A DNA stretch of 64,000 bases from JANQTF01 sp041741415 (lineage in GTDB: Bacteria; Bacteroidota; Bacteroidia; J057). Within the stretch, counting starts at the first letter, position 1, and each line of letters opens with the position of its first letter. Both the position numbers and the translations under genes were made by a program. Location: contig JBGSKC010000054.1 of assembly GCA_041741415.1 (NCBI GenBank), positions 36,764-100,763 on the forward strand, in the 5' to 3' direction. The notes beneath the pieces were generated by a model, which did not search any database, was not told where the DNA came from, and worked only from the letters and a program-made list of their open reading frames with translations. Shown here in pieces: positions 8,013 through 16,306 of the stretch.

Positions 8013-8912
8013 ATGTTGCATTCTGGATCAGCGCAAATTACCATTCCCCCTCAAGCCGGTGAATTTGGTGCCACTACCAGGCAAGTAATTGCCCTGCTCC
8101 AGTGCGTGGCAGCAATCGGGCCTGCGCATACTCCCAGGGCTATTGACCTGGATTTTAGCAACGTTGCGTTTCTAAATCCCTTTTTTGTAGCTCCTCTCCA
8201 TTGCCTTATCCACCATTTGCGTAGCAATGGCTCGGAAGTAAACATCGTTGGTATTCAGCCCAGGCTGGAAAGCTACGCTTCCATCATAGGGCTGGGAAAT
8301 ATGGAAGATCATTTTGGTAGCATCGACCTGCAGTCAAAATACCTTCAAAAGAGCTACCTCCCAATTGTGAGTTTTCCGGCAGGGAGCGGATCACGTCAAA
8401 AGCGGGAAAAAATCCTGACCGATTTTAGCGCCCTGATTGAGTCAAAAGCAGCGTACAGAAAAAAAGAGCTTGGCGTTATCCAATATATTGTGGAAGAAAT
8501 CACAGACAATATCGTGCAGCACTCTCAGACTGATTTTGGCTTTGTTTTTTACCAGATATTCTCCAGCCTTCATGATTCACCCTTTGAACTGGCGGTAATT
8601 GATGCAGGCAGATCAGTCTTAGGCAGCTACCAACAGGCGGGCATGAGTATTGCCTCAGATGCCGAAGCACTGAGATTAGCCATCAGAGGGAATTCTACCA
8701 AATCGAAAGAGCGAGGCTTTGGGATTTCCACCTCTGTCGAAATAGTGAGACAGTTGGGAGGAGAAGTCATCATCATTTCGGGAAATGCCATTTTCGACGG
8801 CACCGACATTACCGAGGTCAATATTCCCGGATGCAGATGGCCAGGAACCATGCTTCTCATCAAAGCCCGACGCCCGCCAGATTCTTTCAACCTGATCGAC
8901 CATATCGGATGA
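8013..8912 (+). CDS. STAS-like/HATPase regulatory protein (GHKL ATP-binding)
   Basis: 299 residues. Residues about 10-115 look like a STAS-type alpha/beta domain (IDLDFSNVAFLNPFFVAPLHCLI). Residues 130-290 are a GHKL ATPase: N box EEITDNIVQHS 161-171, G1 IDAG 196-199 and G2 RGFGIS 234-239. There is no HisKA dimerisation/phospho-His region, so it resembles anti-sigma-factor or serine/threonine kinases of the SpoIIAB/RsbW type, not a two-component sensor. The next gene encodes a DUF4325 STAS-like protein, which could be the antagonist or substrate. Having both STAS and ATPase in one chain plus a second STAS-like partner is a recurring but poorly characterised arrangement. The function is inferred. 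Confidence 0.75.
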   Translation: MLHSGSAQITIPPQAGEFGATTRQVIALLQCVAAIGPAHTPRAIDLDFSNVAFLNPFFVAPLHCLIHHLRSNGSEVNIVGIQPRLESYASIIGLGNMEDHFGSIDLQSKYLQKSYLPIVSFPAGSGSRQKREKILTDFSALIESKAAYRKKELGVIQYIVEEITDNIVQHSQTDFGFVFYQIFSSLHDSPFELAVIDAGRSVLGSYQQAGMSIASDAEALRLAIRGNSTKSKERGFGISTSVEIVRQLGGEVIIISGNAIFDGTDITEVNIPGCRWPGTMLLIKARRPPDSFNLIDHIG

Positions 8913-9102
8913 TGGCGCAGACAGCATAGGGAGCAGCTAATTTCATTAGCCATTTTCCGTATAAGAGTTGTTGATCAAGTGGTTACTTCGGAAATCAATT
9001 TGGAGATTCAGACGAAGATGCTGATATTCACGTAAGAAGAAGTGACGTGCAACACTGCGTTGCTATCAGCATTAGTGGGCTTCTCCCTTTATCCAACACC
9101 TA

Positions 9103-9456
9103 ATGAACCAGTTCGCCGACCAGCCATACCTCGTTAATCATTTGAGCCGGGTCCTTAGTTTCAGGGACTCAGCAACGGCGTTGTTCATGGAGCTCCCAAA
9201 GGATCACACCCAGTACATCCTGGATTTTTCTACTGTGGCTTATCTGTCGAGGTCGTTCGCTGATCAACTGCTCCTCGAAATCCACGAGCTTGAGGCCCAG
9301 GGAAAAACAGTTCATATAGAGAACCTCGCGCCAGACCTTGTAGATTTCCTTACGGAGGTAAAGCGGCTTAAAGCTCAGAATCGCAAAGGAATCTCAGACA
9401 TTGAACTCCGCAAGGTTCAATCATGGGAAGCGCTTGAAAAAGCGCTGATCATCTAG
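9103..9456 (+). CDS. DUF4325 STAS-like domain protein
   Basis: 117 residues. The core YILDFSTVAYLSRSFADQLLLEI (38-60) is the DUF4325 signature: a beta strand, then a Ser in the loop and the R-S-F-A-D helix. It resembles anti-sigma antagonists; the serines in the LSRSF loop are candidates for phosphorylation by a partner kinase, which is an inference. It lies 190 bp after the GHKL/STAS gene on the same strand. Separate transcription is possible, given the gap. Nothing membrane-bound or secreted is predicted. Confidence 0.75.
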   Translation: MNQFADQPYLVNHLSRVLSFRDSATALFMELPKDHTQYILDFSTVAYLSRSFADQLLLEIHELEAQGKTVHIENLAPDLVDFLTEVKRLKAQNRKGISDIELRKVQSWEALEKALII

Positions 9457-9948
9457 CCTTTTCGCATCACCTTCCTTTTCCGCAGCTACCAAGCGTAACC
9501 CGCGACTAAGTAATCCTCGGCTTTCAACTCAAGCTGGAGGATCCAAACACCGTAGATAAGTGAGAAATCCAGCGTCCACGAATACTTCATTGTGACTGAG
9601 AGTCCAGGCACAAGCCCCGGAGTAGGTACTTTATGGGTATTCCCTTCATGCTTTCGCCATCTGCCCCTCGCCGGAAAATAGCAATGGCTGCTGCCGGTCT
9701 GGAACCAGATCGTCCAACACATACGCCTTGCCGCGGTCAGAGGCTCAGATTTGATCTGTTGTTCAGCGGCTAACAAGGAGGAGCTTCTCTATTTTTTGGG
9801 TAAGCCTGTGGCACCTTCCATGAAACACTATCCCGGAAAAGGCAAAAGCCCAAACTTCCCCAACTCAAAACTCCCCTCATTTGATATTCTTCCCAATTAT
9901 CTCCAATTTCACGCCTTCAATCGAATCCGCCATTCACCCTCTTCATTC
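9457..9948. other. intergenic stretch without a supported gene
   Basis: The minus strand has an open frame of 96 codons (9486-9776), but its composition is not convincing and I recognise nothing in it. Reading upstream of pdhA in frame gives about 66 codons of unlikely sequence. No repeat from the families seen elsewhere in the window is present. The promoter of pdhA should lie near the right end. Confidence 0.4.
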
Positions 9949-10971
9949 ATGGCCAGTACGAAGACGAAAGCGAGCAAAAGCAAAAAAGGAGCCTACAGCA
10001 AGGAGCTCCTTCTCCGTTGGTTTGAGCAAATGCTCCTCATCCGCAAATTCGAGGAGAGAGCCAGCCAGCTCTATATGCAGCAAAAATTCCGTGGTTTCTG
10101 CCACCTTTATATCGGCCAGGAAGCCGTGGCCGTAGGCATTGAAAGTGCCATTCGCCCCGACGATTACGTCATCACGGCCTACCGTGACCATGGCGGTGCC
10201 CTCGCCCGCGGCGTGCCCGCCAACCCCTGTATGGCTGAGCTCTATGGCAAGCGCACGGGTACCTCCAAAGGAAAAGGCGGCTCCATGCACTTTTTCTCCA
10301 AAGAGCACAATTTTCTCGGTGGCCACGGTATTGTAGGTGGTCAGATTCCTCTTGGCGCAGGAATCGCATTCGCTGCCAAATACCAGGGCACCGACCGCCT
10401 TTGTGTTTGCCTCATGGGCGACGGTGCCACCCGCCAGGGCGCACTCCACGAGGCATTTAACCTCGCCATGCTCTGGTCCCTCCCCGTGATTTTTGTGATC
10501 GAAAACAACAATTACGCCATGGGAACCTCCGTAGAGCGCACCTCCAACGTGACGGAACTCTACAAGCTCGGCGCTTCCTACGACATGCCCTCTGTTGCCA
10601 TCGACGGAATGAATGTGGATGCTGTCCATGAAGGAATGGAAGCCGTTGTCAAGCACGTTCGCGAAGGCAAAGGCCCTTACCTCGTGGAAATGAAAACCTA
10701 CCGCTACCGCGGCCACTCCATGTCCGACCCTCAAAAGTATCGCACCCGCGAGGAGCTCAACAAGTACCGCGACATGGACCCCATCGCCAACCTCAAAATC
10801 TACCTCGAAGATCACGGGGCTGAGTTGCAGGCAGAAATGGATAAAATCTCCAACCGCATTATCGAGGTGGTGGAAGAATCGGTTCGCTTCGCAGAAGAAT
10901 CTCCCTACCCGGATCCCAGCGAACTCTACGACGATGTTTATGTCGGCGAATACCCCTACATCATGGAGTAG
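9949..10971 (+). CDS. pdhA: pyruvate dehydrogenase E1 component subunit alpha
   Basis: 340 residues. This is the thiamine-diphosphate-binding alpha subunit of the E1 heterotetramer that decarboxylates pyruvate. The family landmarks are RGFCHLYIGQEAVAVG (about 48), TAYRDHGGALARG, KGKGGSMHFFSKEHNFLGGHGIVGGQ (about 107-132), and the ThDP motif starting GDG at 157-159 and ending ENNNYA near 190. YRYRGHSMSDPQKYRTREE is the phosphorylation-loop region of the E1 family. The start MASTKTKASKSKKG gives the short Lys-rich leader common in Bacteroidota PdhA. No beta subunit or E2 gene follows; the neighbour is on the other strand, so the complex is split over the genome. Confidence 0.93.
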   Translation: MASTKTKASKSKKGAYSKELLLRWFEQMLLIRKFEERASQLYMQQKFRGFCHLYIGQEAVAVGIESAIRPDDYVITAYRDHGGALARGVPANPCMAELYGKRTGTSKGKGGSMHFFSKEHNFLGGHGIVGGQIPLGAGIAFAAKYQGTDRLCVCLMGDGATRQGALHEAFNLAMLWSLPVIFVIENNNYAMGTSVERTSNVTELYKLGASYDMPSVAIDGMNVDAVHEGMEAVVKHVREGKGPYLVEMKTYRYRGHSMSDPQKYRTREELNKYRDMDPIANLKIYLEDHGAELQAEMDKISNRIIEVVEESVRFAEESPYPDPSELYDDVYVGEYPYIME

Positions 10972-11015
10972 GCGACCGACACACCGATACAAAAGCAGGC
11001 TCCGGCCTGCTTTTT

Positions 11016-11507
11016 TTATTTACCCCTGCCTTCTGCGAGAATTTTTTCCACGATCTGCGTCGTCGATTTTCCTGCCACAAACGGGATCACGGCCACCTCG
11101 CCGCCCCAGCCGGCAACTTCTTTTGCCCCGACCATGGTGGAAGGATCGTAGTCGCCGCCTTTGGCAAGCACATCCGGCCGGAGCTGCATAATCAGTTCGA
11201 GGGGGGTGTCTTCGGCAAATGGCACCACCAGATCCACGGCTTCCAATCCGGCCAGGATCGTGGCCCTGTCTGCTACAGTCAGCACGGGCCTTGTGGGTCC
11301 TTTGAGGCGACGAACCGAGTCGTCGTCATTGAGTCCCACTACCAGCCGGGCACCGAGGCCCCGGGCCGCTTCGAGGTAGGTAACGTGGCCCGGATGCAGC
11401 AAATCGAAGCAACCGTTGGTGAACACAACGCGCTGGCCTGTGACACGCCAGGAAGCAATGCGCTGGGCAGCTTTTTGTGCTGACTGGATTTTGTGAAGGG
11501 AGGTCAT
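11016..11507 (-). CDS. rfaE2: D-glycero-beta-D-manno-heptose 1-phosphate adenylyltransferase (RfaE domain II)
   Basis: 163 residues, a stand-alone nucleotidyltransferase. FTNGCFDLLHPGHVTYL (29-45) has the HxGH motif (H38, H41). GLNDDDSVRRLKGPTRPV and KGGDYDPSTMVGAKEV are the family signatures, and an ISTTQIVEKI-like end (KSTTQIVEKI) is typical. It should make ADP-heptose for the LPS core or similar glycans from heptose-1-phosphate and ATP. The kinase half (RfaE1) is not here. It is convergent with pdhA, with a 44-bp gap; its 5' side is a repeat-rich spacer. Confidence 0.9.
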   Translation of the reverse strand: MTSLHKIQSAQKAAQRIASWRVTGQRVVFTNGCFDLLHPGHVTYLEAARGLGARLVVGLNDDDSVRRLKGPTRPVLTVADRATILAGLEAVDLVVPFAEDTPLELIMQLRPDVLAKGGDYDPSTMVGAKEVAGWGGEVAVIPFVAGKSTTQIVEKILAEGRGK

Positions 11508-11565
11508 AGGGGAGAGGTCAGAAGAGAGAAGTCAGAAGAGAGAAGTCGGAGGTCGGAAGGGAGAG
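11508..11565. repeat. AGTCAGAAGAGAG simple direct repeats
   Basis: Short units such as GTCAGAAGAGAGAA and GTCGGAGGTCGGAAG follow each other. Similar purine-rich units occur at 7732-7765 and 35878-35904. They start right at the rfaE2 ATG, so they overlap its promoter region. Confidence 0.7.
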
Positions 11566-11620
11566 TATGGATTGGCGGCCCAAAATCTACGGATTTCCCT
11601 GGATTTCGACGGGAAGATAG

Positions 11621-11769
11621 AAGCGGGAAGTCAGAGGTCGGATGTCAGACAAGAACGACGTTGCCTGCTTTGCGTCATCCTGAGCAGGCCTTCCAGAAGC
11701 GGGAAGTCAGAAGTCGGATGTCAGACAAGAACGGCTTCGCCTGCTTTGCGTCATCCTGAGCAGGCCTTC
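11621..11769. repeat. two tandem copies of a 76-bp unit
   Basis: AAGCGGGAAGTCAGAGGTCG at 11621 recurs at 11697 with few changes, followed in both by ATGTCAGACAAGAACG and CGTCATCCTGAGCAGGCC. The period is 76 bp. The unit joins the purine-rich repeat to the start of the dispersed CATCCTGAGCAGG repeat. Confidence 0.85.
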
Positions 11770-11849
11770 AGGCCGTCGCCGAAGGATGCGCGACCAGCCG
11801 CTGGCTTCGCCTTCCGTGAGACGCGATGAATCGCGTCTCTACTGTCATT
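11741..11849. repeat. dispersed repeat, copy also at 37061-37169
   Basis: This 109-bp stretch aligns without gaps to 37061-37169 with only a few differences (shared blocks include CGTCATCCTGAGCAGGCCTT and ACGCGATGAATCGCGTCTCT). A shorter copy is at 26671-26727. It contains a perfect small palindrome, GACGCGATGAATCGCGTC. No coding sequence is apparent. All three copies sit in spacers next to gene ends. Confidence 0.85.
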
Positions 11850-11899
11850 CCAGTCTCGCTTTTCGCAGCGGTCTGAAGGTAGATGTTGAGATATGAGAT

Positions 11900-11957
11900 G
11901 TTGAGAGGCGGGACTGGAGCATATCTTTGATTCTGGTCTCGCCTCCCGCTTCTCAAC
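11900..11957. repeat. inverted-repeat element, copy also at 13126-13183
   Basis: GTTGAGAGGCGGGAC on the left and GTCTCGCCTCCCGCTTCTCAAC on the right can form a long hairpin. The same element lies at 13126-13183, so the two copies flank the T9SS remnant and the following membrane-protein gene. Confidence 0.8.
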
Positions 11958-12057
11958 GTCCCGCTTCTCAAACGGCTTCGCCGTACAGCCCCGGCAGGGG
12001 CGCTATGTTAATAGCCTTCGGCGGATATTTTCTTTTTTACCCTTCTGGCTATCTCAG

Positions 12058-12285
12058 CCTAACCCGGTTCAGGATCGGATCTTTTTAGAAAAAGTGGAAA
12101 ATACAGATGAATTCGGATCGACTTTTATATCCCTGCATGACTTAGCGGGACGAATCTGGGTGTCTCAGCACCTTGAGTTTCCCAACGAAGGAATTTTGGT
12201 TCAAGGCCTGCCCTCGGGGGTTTATCTCCTCAAGATTCATTCGGAAGCAGGGGTGGATGTTGTAAAAATACTGATTCAACAATAA
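12058..12285 (+). pseudogene. orphan T9SS type A C-terminal sorting domain (remnant)
   Basis: Read from PNPVQDRIFLE this encodes about 75 residues ending in FISLHDLAGRIWVSQ and LPSGVYLLKIHSEAG...VVKILIQQ, a textbook Por-secretion (type IX) C-terminal domain that normally ends a secreted protein of several hundred residues. Upstream in frame the sequence stops making sense within about 20 codons and leads into the repeat region, so the cargo part is missing. A GTG at 12094 could start a 63-codon frame, but without signal peptide or cargo it would be useless. I therefore call it the broken 3' end of a secreted-protein gene, left by a repeat-associated rearrangement. Confidence 0.75.
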
Positions 12286-12297
12286 CAACGAGCAGCT

Positions 12298-13122
12298 ATG
12301 AAAGTGATTCATCAATCCTTCACTGCGACGAGCCTACGGATGCTTCTGAGAACAGTGCTCCTCATGGCAGTATTTACGGGCCTGGCTCCCAGTGCCAAAG
12401 GCCAGTTTGATGGGGGCTGGCGAACAATTTCCTCCATTGCCCTTCAGAAACAAGACCGACGCATGTTCGATTTTACAAACAGGATCATTGGGAGAGAAAT
12501 TTTGCTCAGAGAAAAGCAGACCCTCAGTTTCGATGTCGAGTTGGGGATTGCCCGGAGTCTAATTTACCGGGCTGACTTCCAACTAGACCTTGGATTGCTT
12601 TACCGGCATGAATTTAACACTTTCAGCCGGATATTTGACTTAGGATATTTTGTCGATGGGAATATCACCCCACTGATTCAGTTATATGTGAGACGATACC
12701 AGATTCATCAGCTGGGGGTTCCATTGACGCTTCAGTTAAAAGCCCCGGACTTAGGAAATGCTGGCTTCTTCTATTTGTCATGCCAGGCTGCTGGCACCAT
12801 TCACTGGGCAAAGGGAATGCGACATAATCCTAGTGGCGGTTATTTGTGGCAATGGGATCTGGCACCGTATTCCTTCGAGGTCAACCCCGGGCTTGGGTTC
12901 AAAGCAAACCGATGGGCAGCCACAATCAGCTACAGAGCCTATCATGTACGACAAATTGACCCCGTGATCTTTTTTCCTGCTATGTTTTCGCCTCCGCAAT
13001 TTGAAGAAACCCCGACCGGTTTTGAAACCCACAACCCCTTCAAGCTCTGGTTCACGGTGAGCCGGGATCTGGACAATGGCTGGTGGAGGAAGGAGCATTG
13101 GCCGAAATGGAGAGGGAAGTAA
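12298..13122 (+). CDS. exported beta-rich outer-membrane-like protein (paralogue A)
   Basis: 274 residues with a signal peptide (hydrophobic 15-30, cleavage near AKGQ). The body alternates short amphipathic strands (LSFDVELGIARSLIYRADFQLDLGLLYRHEFNTFSRIFDLGYF), as in small outer-membrane beta barrels. It is a clear paralogue of the protein encoded at 36070-36864: both share QDRR-F, RSL, LG-YRHEFNTFSR, YQ-HQ---P-TLQ, SFEVNPGLG, and an almost identical end, ETPTGFE-HNPFKLWFTVSRDL-NGWWRKEH-PKWRGK. I do not recognise the family. The start lies 12 bp after the T9SS remnant. Both paralogues are followed directly by dispersed repeats, which suggests they move or recombine as units. Confidence 0.75.
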   Translation: MKVIHQSFTATSLRMLLRTVLLMAVFTGLAPSAKGQFDGGWRTISSIALQKQDRRMFDFTNRIIGREILLREKQTLSFDVELGIARSLIYRADFQLDLGLLYRHEFNTFSRIFDLGYFVDGNITPLIQLYVRRYQIHQLGVPLTLQLKAPDLGNAGFFYLSCQAAGTIHWAKGMRHNPSGGYLWQWDLAPYSFEVNPGLGFKANRWAATISYRAYHVRQIDPVIFFPAMFSPPQFEETPTGFETHNPFKLWFTVSRDLDNGWWRKEHWPKWRGK

Positions 13123-13125
13123 GAT

Positions 13126-13183
13126 GTTGAGAGGCGAGACTGGAGAATTTCTTTGATTCCGGTCTCGCCTCCCGCTTCTCAAC
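13126..13183. repeat. inverted-repeat element, second copy
   Basis: GTTGAGAGGCGAGAC and GTCTCGCCTCCCGCTTCTCAAC can pair. It is the same element as at 11900-11957 and starts 3 bp after the stop of the preceding gene. It may work as a bidirectional terminator between that gene and the convergent rpoN. Confidence 0.8.
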
Positions 13184-13207
13184 GTCCCGCAGCGAAGCGG
13201 TCTCACC

Positions 13208-14692
13208 TCACACCTCTTTCCGCAGCCTCGCTACCGGCACGCCGAGTTGCTCGCGGTATTTTGCCACGGTGCGGCGGGCAATGTTGTAGCCCTTGTCCTT
13301 GAGCAGCTCTGCAATCCGGTCGTCAGAAAGGGGACGGCGCTTGCTTTCGCCGCCGATGATGTCTTCCAGGGCCTTTTTCACTTCCCGGTTCGACACCATG
13401 CCGTCTTCGGTTTCGATGCCTTCGGTGAAGAAAAACTTGAGCGGGTAAATGCCAAAATCTGTCTGGACAAACTTGCTGTTGGCCACGCGGCTCACAGTGG
13501 AAATATCCATTTTGATCTCCTCGGCAATGTCTTTGAGGATCATCGGCCTGAGCATTTTTTCGTCGCCACCGGCCAGAAAAAACTCCTCCTGCTTGTCGGC
13601 AATGGCCTGCATGGTGTTGAGCAGGGTGTATTGCCGCTGTTGAATGGCATCGATGAACCACTGGGCAGCCTCAATGCGCTGCTTTACGAAGTCGAGGGTT
13701 TCCTTGACGTTGGTGGTTTTGTTGCGCTTCTCGATGCCTTTGTACTCTTTGTACATGTTGAGGTAGCTCTTCGACACCTTCAACTCGGGGGCATTGCGGC
13801 TGTTGAGGCGAATGTGAATGCGCTGATTTTCTGTGCTCAGCAGAAAGTCGGGAATGATGTATTCGTGCTTGATAACTGTCTGGGAATCACCAGGCTTCGG
13901 GTTGAGGCGAATGATGATGGCATAGACATTCTTGAGCGTATCTTCCGTCACGCCGAGGCGGGAGCAGAGCTTGGAGAAGTGCTTCTTGGTGAACTCCTCG
14001 AAGTATTTGTCGATGATCTTGATGGCGAGGTCCACGTCGGGAGTTCTTTCGCGGCGGCGGAGCTGCAGGAGCAGGCATTCTTGCAGGGTGCGGGCACCAA
14101 CGCCGGGCGGATCAAAGCGCTGGATGATGCCCAGAATTCCTTCCACCTCTTCCACGGTTGTGTTGAGGTTTTGGCGAAAGGCCATGTAGTTCACAATGGC
14201 CCTGACCGGGTCCATGGCGCCCCTGCCGCGCAGGTAGCCGTCTTCGTCGATGTTGCCGATGATGTGCGACCCGATGAGGTGCTCCCGCTCCGTGAGGCTA
14301 AGCAGGGAAAGCTGCTCTTCGAGCTGGTCGTAGAGCGACTTCATCTGGATGATGGGCGTCTCGTATTCGTCGTCATCATCGCCGCCGCCGGTGGGGAGCT
14401 GGGTGCGGTAGTCGTAGCCATCGTTGGCGATCATGTCCTCGATGTTCAGGTCGCTGGAGGTTACCTCATAGGCCTTTTCCAGTTCAGAATCCTTTTTGTC
14501 GAGGTCGTCATATTCCCCTTTTTCCTCCTCACCGTAGGTCATTTGCAGGTCTTCCAGAGCGGGATTTTTCTCCAGTTCCTCTTTGATTCGTTGTTCGAGC
14601 GTTGACGTAGGGACTTGCAGCAGTTTGATGAATTGAATCTGCTGGGGGGATATTTTCTGTAGGAGCTTGAGCTGCTGGTTTTGTTGGAGCAT
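13208..14692 (-). CDS. rpoN: RNA polymerase sigma-54 factor RpoN
   Basis: 494 residues. Region I is the Gln/Leu-rich N-terminus (LQQNQQLKLLQKISPQQIQFIKLLQ) that binds activators, followed by an acidic region II (about 45-105). The core-binding region has GYL, FDPPGVGARTLQECLLLQL (about 190), the HTH region has KDIAEEIKMDISTVSRVANSKFVQT (about 385-410), and the RpoN box ARRTVAKYREQLGVP is at the C-terminus. It directs polymerase to -24/-12 promoters with enhancer-binding ATPases, none of which is in this window. The start is the ATG before LQQNQQL, the usual beginning of the family. Confidence 0.95.
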   Translation of the reverse strand: MLQQNQQLKLLQKISPQQIQFIKLLQVPTSTLEQRIKEELEKNPALEDLQMTYGEEEKGEYDDLDKKDSELEKAYEVTSSDLNIEDMIANDGYDYRTQLPTGGGDDDDEYETPIIQMKSLYDQLEEQLSLLSLTEREHLIGSHIIGNIDEDGYLRGRGAMDPVRAIVNYMAFRQNLNTTVEEVEGILGIIQRFDPPGVGARTLQECLLLQLRRRERTPDVDLAIKIIDKYFEEFTKKHFSKLCSRLGVTEDTLKNVYAIIIRLNPKPGDSQTVIKHEYIIPDFLLSTENQRIHIRLNSRNAPELKVSKSYLNMYKEYKGIEKRNKTTNVKETLDFVKQRIEAAQWFIDAIQQRQYTLLNTMQAIADKQEEFFLAGGDEKMLRPMILKDIAEEIKMDISTVSRVANSKFVQTDFGIYPLKFFFTEGIETEDGMVSNREVKKALEDIIGGESKRRPLSDDRIAELLKDKGYNIARRTVAKYREQLGVPVARLRKEV

Positions 14693-15060
14693 AAAAGCCA
14701 GGGATTAGCGAATCAGGACAACTGCGCCGTCAGTGAAGACTGGCCTGCCCGGCTGGCGCGTGCCGGAGCGACCGTTGCATCTTCATCCTCGAAAACCATG
14801 GTCCCTGGTTTTTCCCGGATGATCTTGTTTCACACATTACCCCTAACAGGAGCAAAGCAGAAGATCAGAGCAGGAGGGTATACAAATCAAAGAAAAAAAA
14901 TAGCTAATTCCTCTAAAAAAACCATCGCTTATCGTCAAAAAACCTGGAAGGCACCCTGGCTGGAATATATTTTAGCTGATAATCAGGAAGTTAATTGAAT
15001 GAAAAATCCCTAGCAAAAATCGTGTCAAATATGAAACTATCTCCCTGGTGAAAGAATTTT
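14693..15060. other. spacer upstream of rpoN, no gene seen
   Basis: The left half is GC-rich and the right half AT-rich (A-runs at about 14890-14945). It must carry the rpoN promoter on the minus strand and the end of the Lrp transcript. No exact TAnnTTTG, tRNA or repeat was found. Confidence 0.4.
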
Positions 15061-15558
15061 CTAGCTCGTTTCCTCCTCGTCGCCTTCCCCAAACAAGGAA
15101 CCGATTTCCGGGTTTCGCTCGAAATTCATCTGCAGGGAAATGAAAGTCTCCGTCCTCCTCACATACGGAATTTTCTGAATCCGCTCCAGCAGCAGGTCTC
15201 GCAGGCCGTCGGTGTCGGGGCAAAGCACCTTCAAAAAAACGGCATAATTGCCTGTGGTGTAGTGGCATTCCACGATGTCGGTGATACTTTCCACCTCCGT
15301 TAGCACTTCCTCAAACTTCCCGATCTTGTCGAGGTAAATGCCGATGAAAGCCGTGATGCCGTAGCCAAGCTTTTTGTAATTCAGCTTTAGACGCGACCCC
15401 TCGATTATCCCCAGCCTTTCGAGCTTCTGAATGCGAAGGTGAACGGTAGCCCCCGACACGCCGCAAAGCCGCGCAATTTCCAGGTATGGGGTGCGTGCGT
15501 CTTTGAGCAAAACCTTGAGGATCTGTTTGTCTAATTGATCGAGTTGAGGACTAGGCAT
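15061..15558 (-). CDS. Lrp/AsnC family transcriptional regulator
   Basis: 165 residues. The N-terminal winged HTH (LDKQILKVLLKDARTPYLEIARLCGVSGATVHLRIQKLERLGII, 8-52) is classic for Lrp/AsnC, followed by the RAM ligand-binding domain (GYGITAFIGIYLDKIGKFEEVL ... ITDIVECHYTTGNYAVFLKVLC). Such proteins bind amino acids and form octamers that control amino-acid metabolism. The Glu/Asp-rich last residues (FGEGDEEETS) are an unremarkable tail. The target is unknown; neighbours give no clue. Confidence 0.93.
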   Translation of the reverse strand: MPSPQLDQLDKQILKVLLKDARTPYLEIARLCGVSGATVHLRIQKLERLGIIEGSRLKLNYKKLGYGITAFIGIYLDKIGKFEEVLTEVESITDIVECHYTTGNYAVFLKVLCPDTDGLRDLLLERIQKIPYVRRTETFISLQMNFERNPEIGSLFGEGDEEETS

Positions 15559-15650
15559 GGAATAAAGACTGGAAAATCAACAAAAAAAGGAACAAACCGA
15601 TGGCCCTTCCCGGCGAGCGCTCTGCCCGCCAATCGGGCCAGTTTCAGGGG

Positions 15651-16169
15651 TTAAGCACGTTTTCCGAGCAAATCGATCAGCCCGGCTGCATCCTGGGGTT
15701 GCATGCGCCCCGCCAGCAGCAAGCGCAGCTCCCGCCGCTGAAGCGCTCCTTCATACAGTTTTTGCTCCTGCTCTGTTTCGGGCAGCACAGGTGCCACCGG
15801 GATAGGCCTGCCCGATTGGTCCACCGCCACAAAGGTGTAATAGGCTGTGTTGCTCTCCTTGCGTTCGCCGGTTAGCATGTTTTCAAATGCCACATCTATC
15901 CTGATTTCGAGCGAAGAGGTAAAGCACCGGGTCACCTTCGCCTCCAAAATCACCACCGAACCCAGGGGAATAGAGGCCCTGAACTCTACAAAGTCGACTG
16001 AAACCGTTACGACCGTTCTGCGGGTGGCCCGCTGGGCCGCAATGGCGGATATAATGTCCATCCAGTGCAGCAACTTACCCCCCATGAGGTTGCCCAGGGT
16101 ATTGGTGTCGTTGGGCAGCACCATCTCTGTCATCAAAGTATAGGTATCGGCAGCAGGAATTCCTTTCAT
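15651..16169 (-). CDS. acyl-CoA thioesterase (YciA/BFIT-type hotdog)
   Basis: 172 residues from the ATG giving MKGIPAADTYTLMTEMVLPNDTNTLGNLMGG. The motif NDTNTLGNLMGGKLLHWMD (about 20-38) with catalytic Asn/Asp and the helix AAIAAQRAT-type (IISAIAAQRATRRTVVTVSVDFVEF) define the hotdog acyl-CoA thioesterases that hydrolyse acyl-CoA to free acid and CoA. A C-terminal extension of about 45 residues (ETEQEQKLYEGALQRRELRLLLAGRM) is as in many Bacteroidota members. An earlier ATG is less likely because its extra 27 residues are Arg-rich and unlike the family. It is probably cytoplasmic. Confidence 0.9.
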   Translation of the reverse strand: MKGIPAADTYTLMTEMVLPNDTNTLGNLMGGKLLHWMDIISAIAAQRATRRTVVTVSVDFVEFRASIPLGSVVILEAKVTRCFTSSLEIRIDVAFENMLTGERKESNTAYYTFVAVDQSGRPIPVAPVLPETEQEQKLYEGALQRRELRLLLAGRMQPQDAAGLIDLLGKRA

Positions 16170-16306
16170 GCGTTCATTTCTCTTTGCTTGCAAAGAACGC
16201 AAAAACGATGATCCTCTCCTTGCAAACGGCGTCTGCGGGAGAAGAATCATGGGCCTTGGGACCCAATCGGGAAAAAAACTTACCGGGCCTTCAGCCAGCG
16301 GGGCGC

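Noticed and set aside
9486..9776. 96-codon minus-strand frame
   Set aside because: Composition and residue order do not look protein-like, and no domain or signal is visible.
11508..11769. CRISPR array
   Set aside because: Repeats are short, purine-rich and directly joined or 76 bp apart, without unique spacers of constant size; no cas gene is present.
13247..14605. 452-codon plus-strand frame opposite rpoN
   Set aside because: Antisense shadow of a GC-rich gene; rpoN has all its conserved regions on the minus strand.
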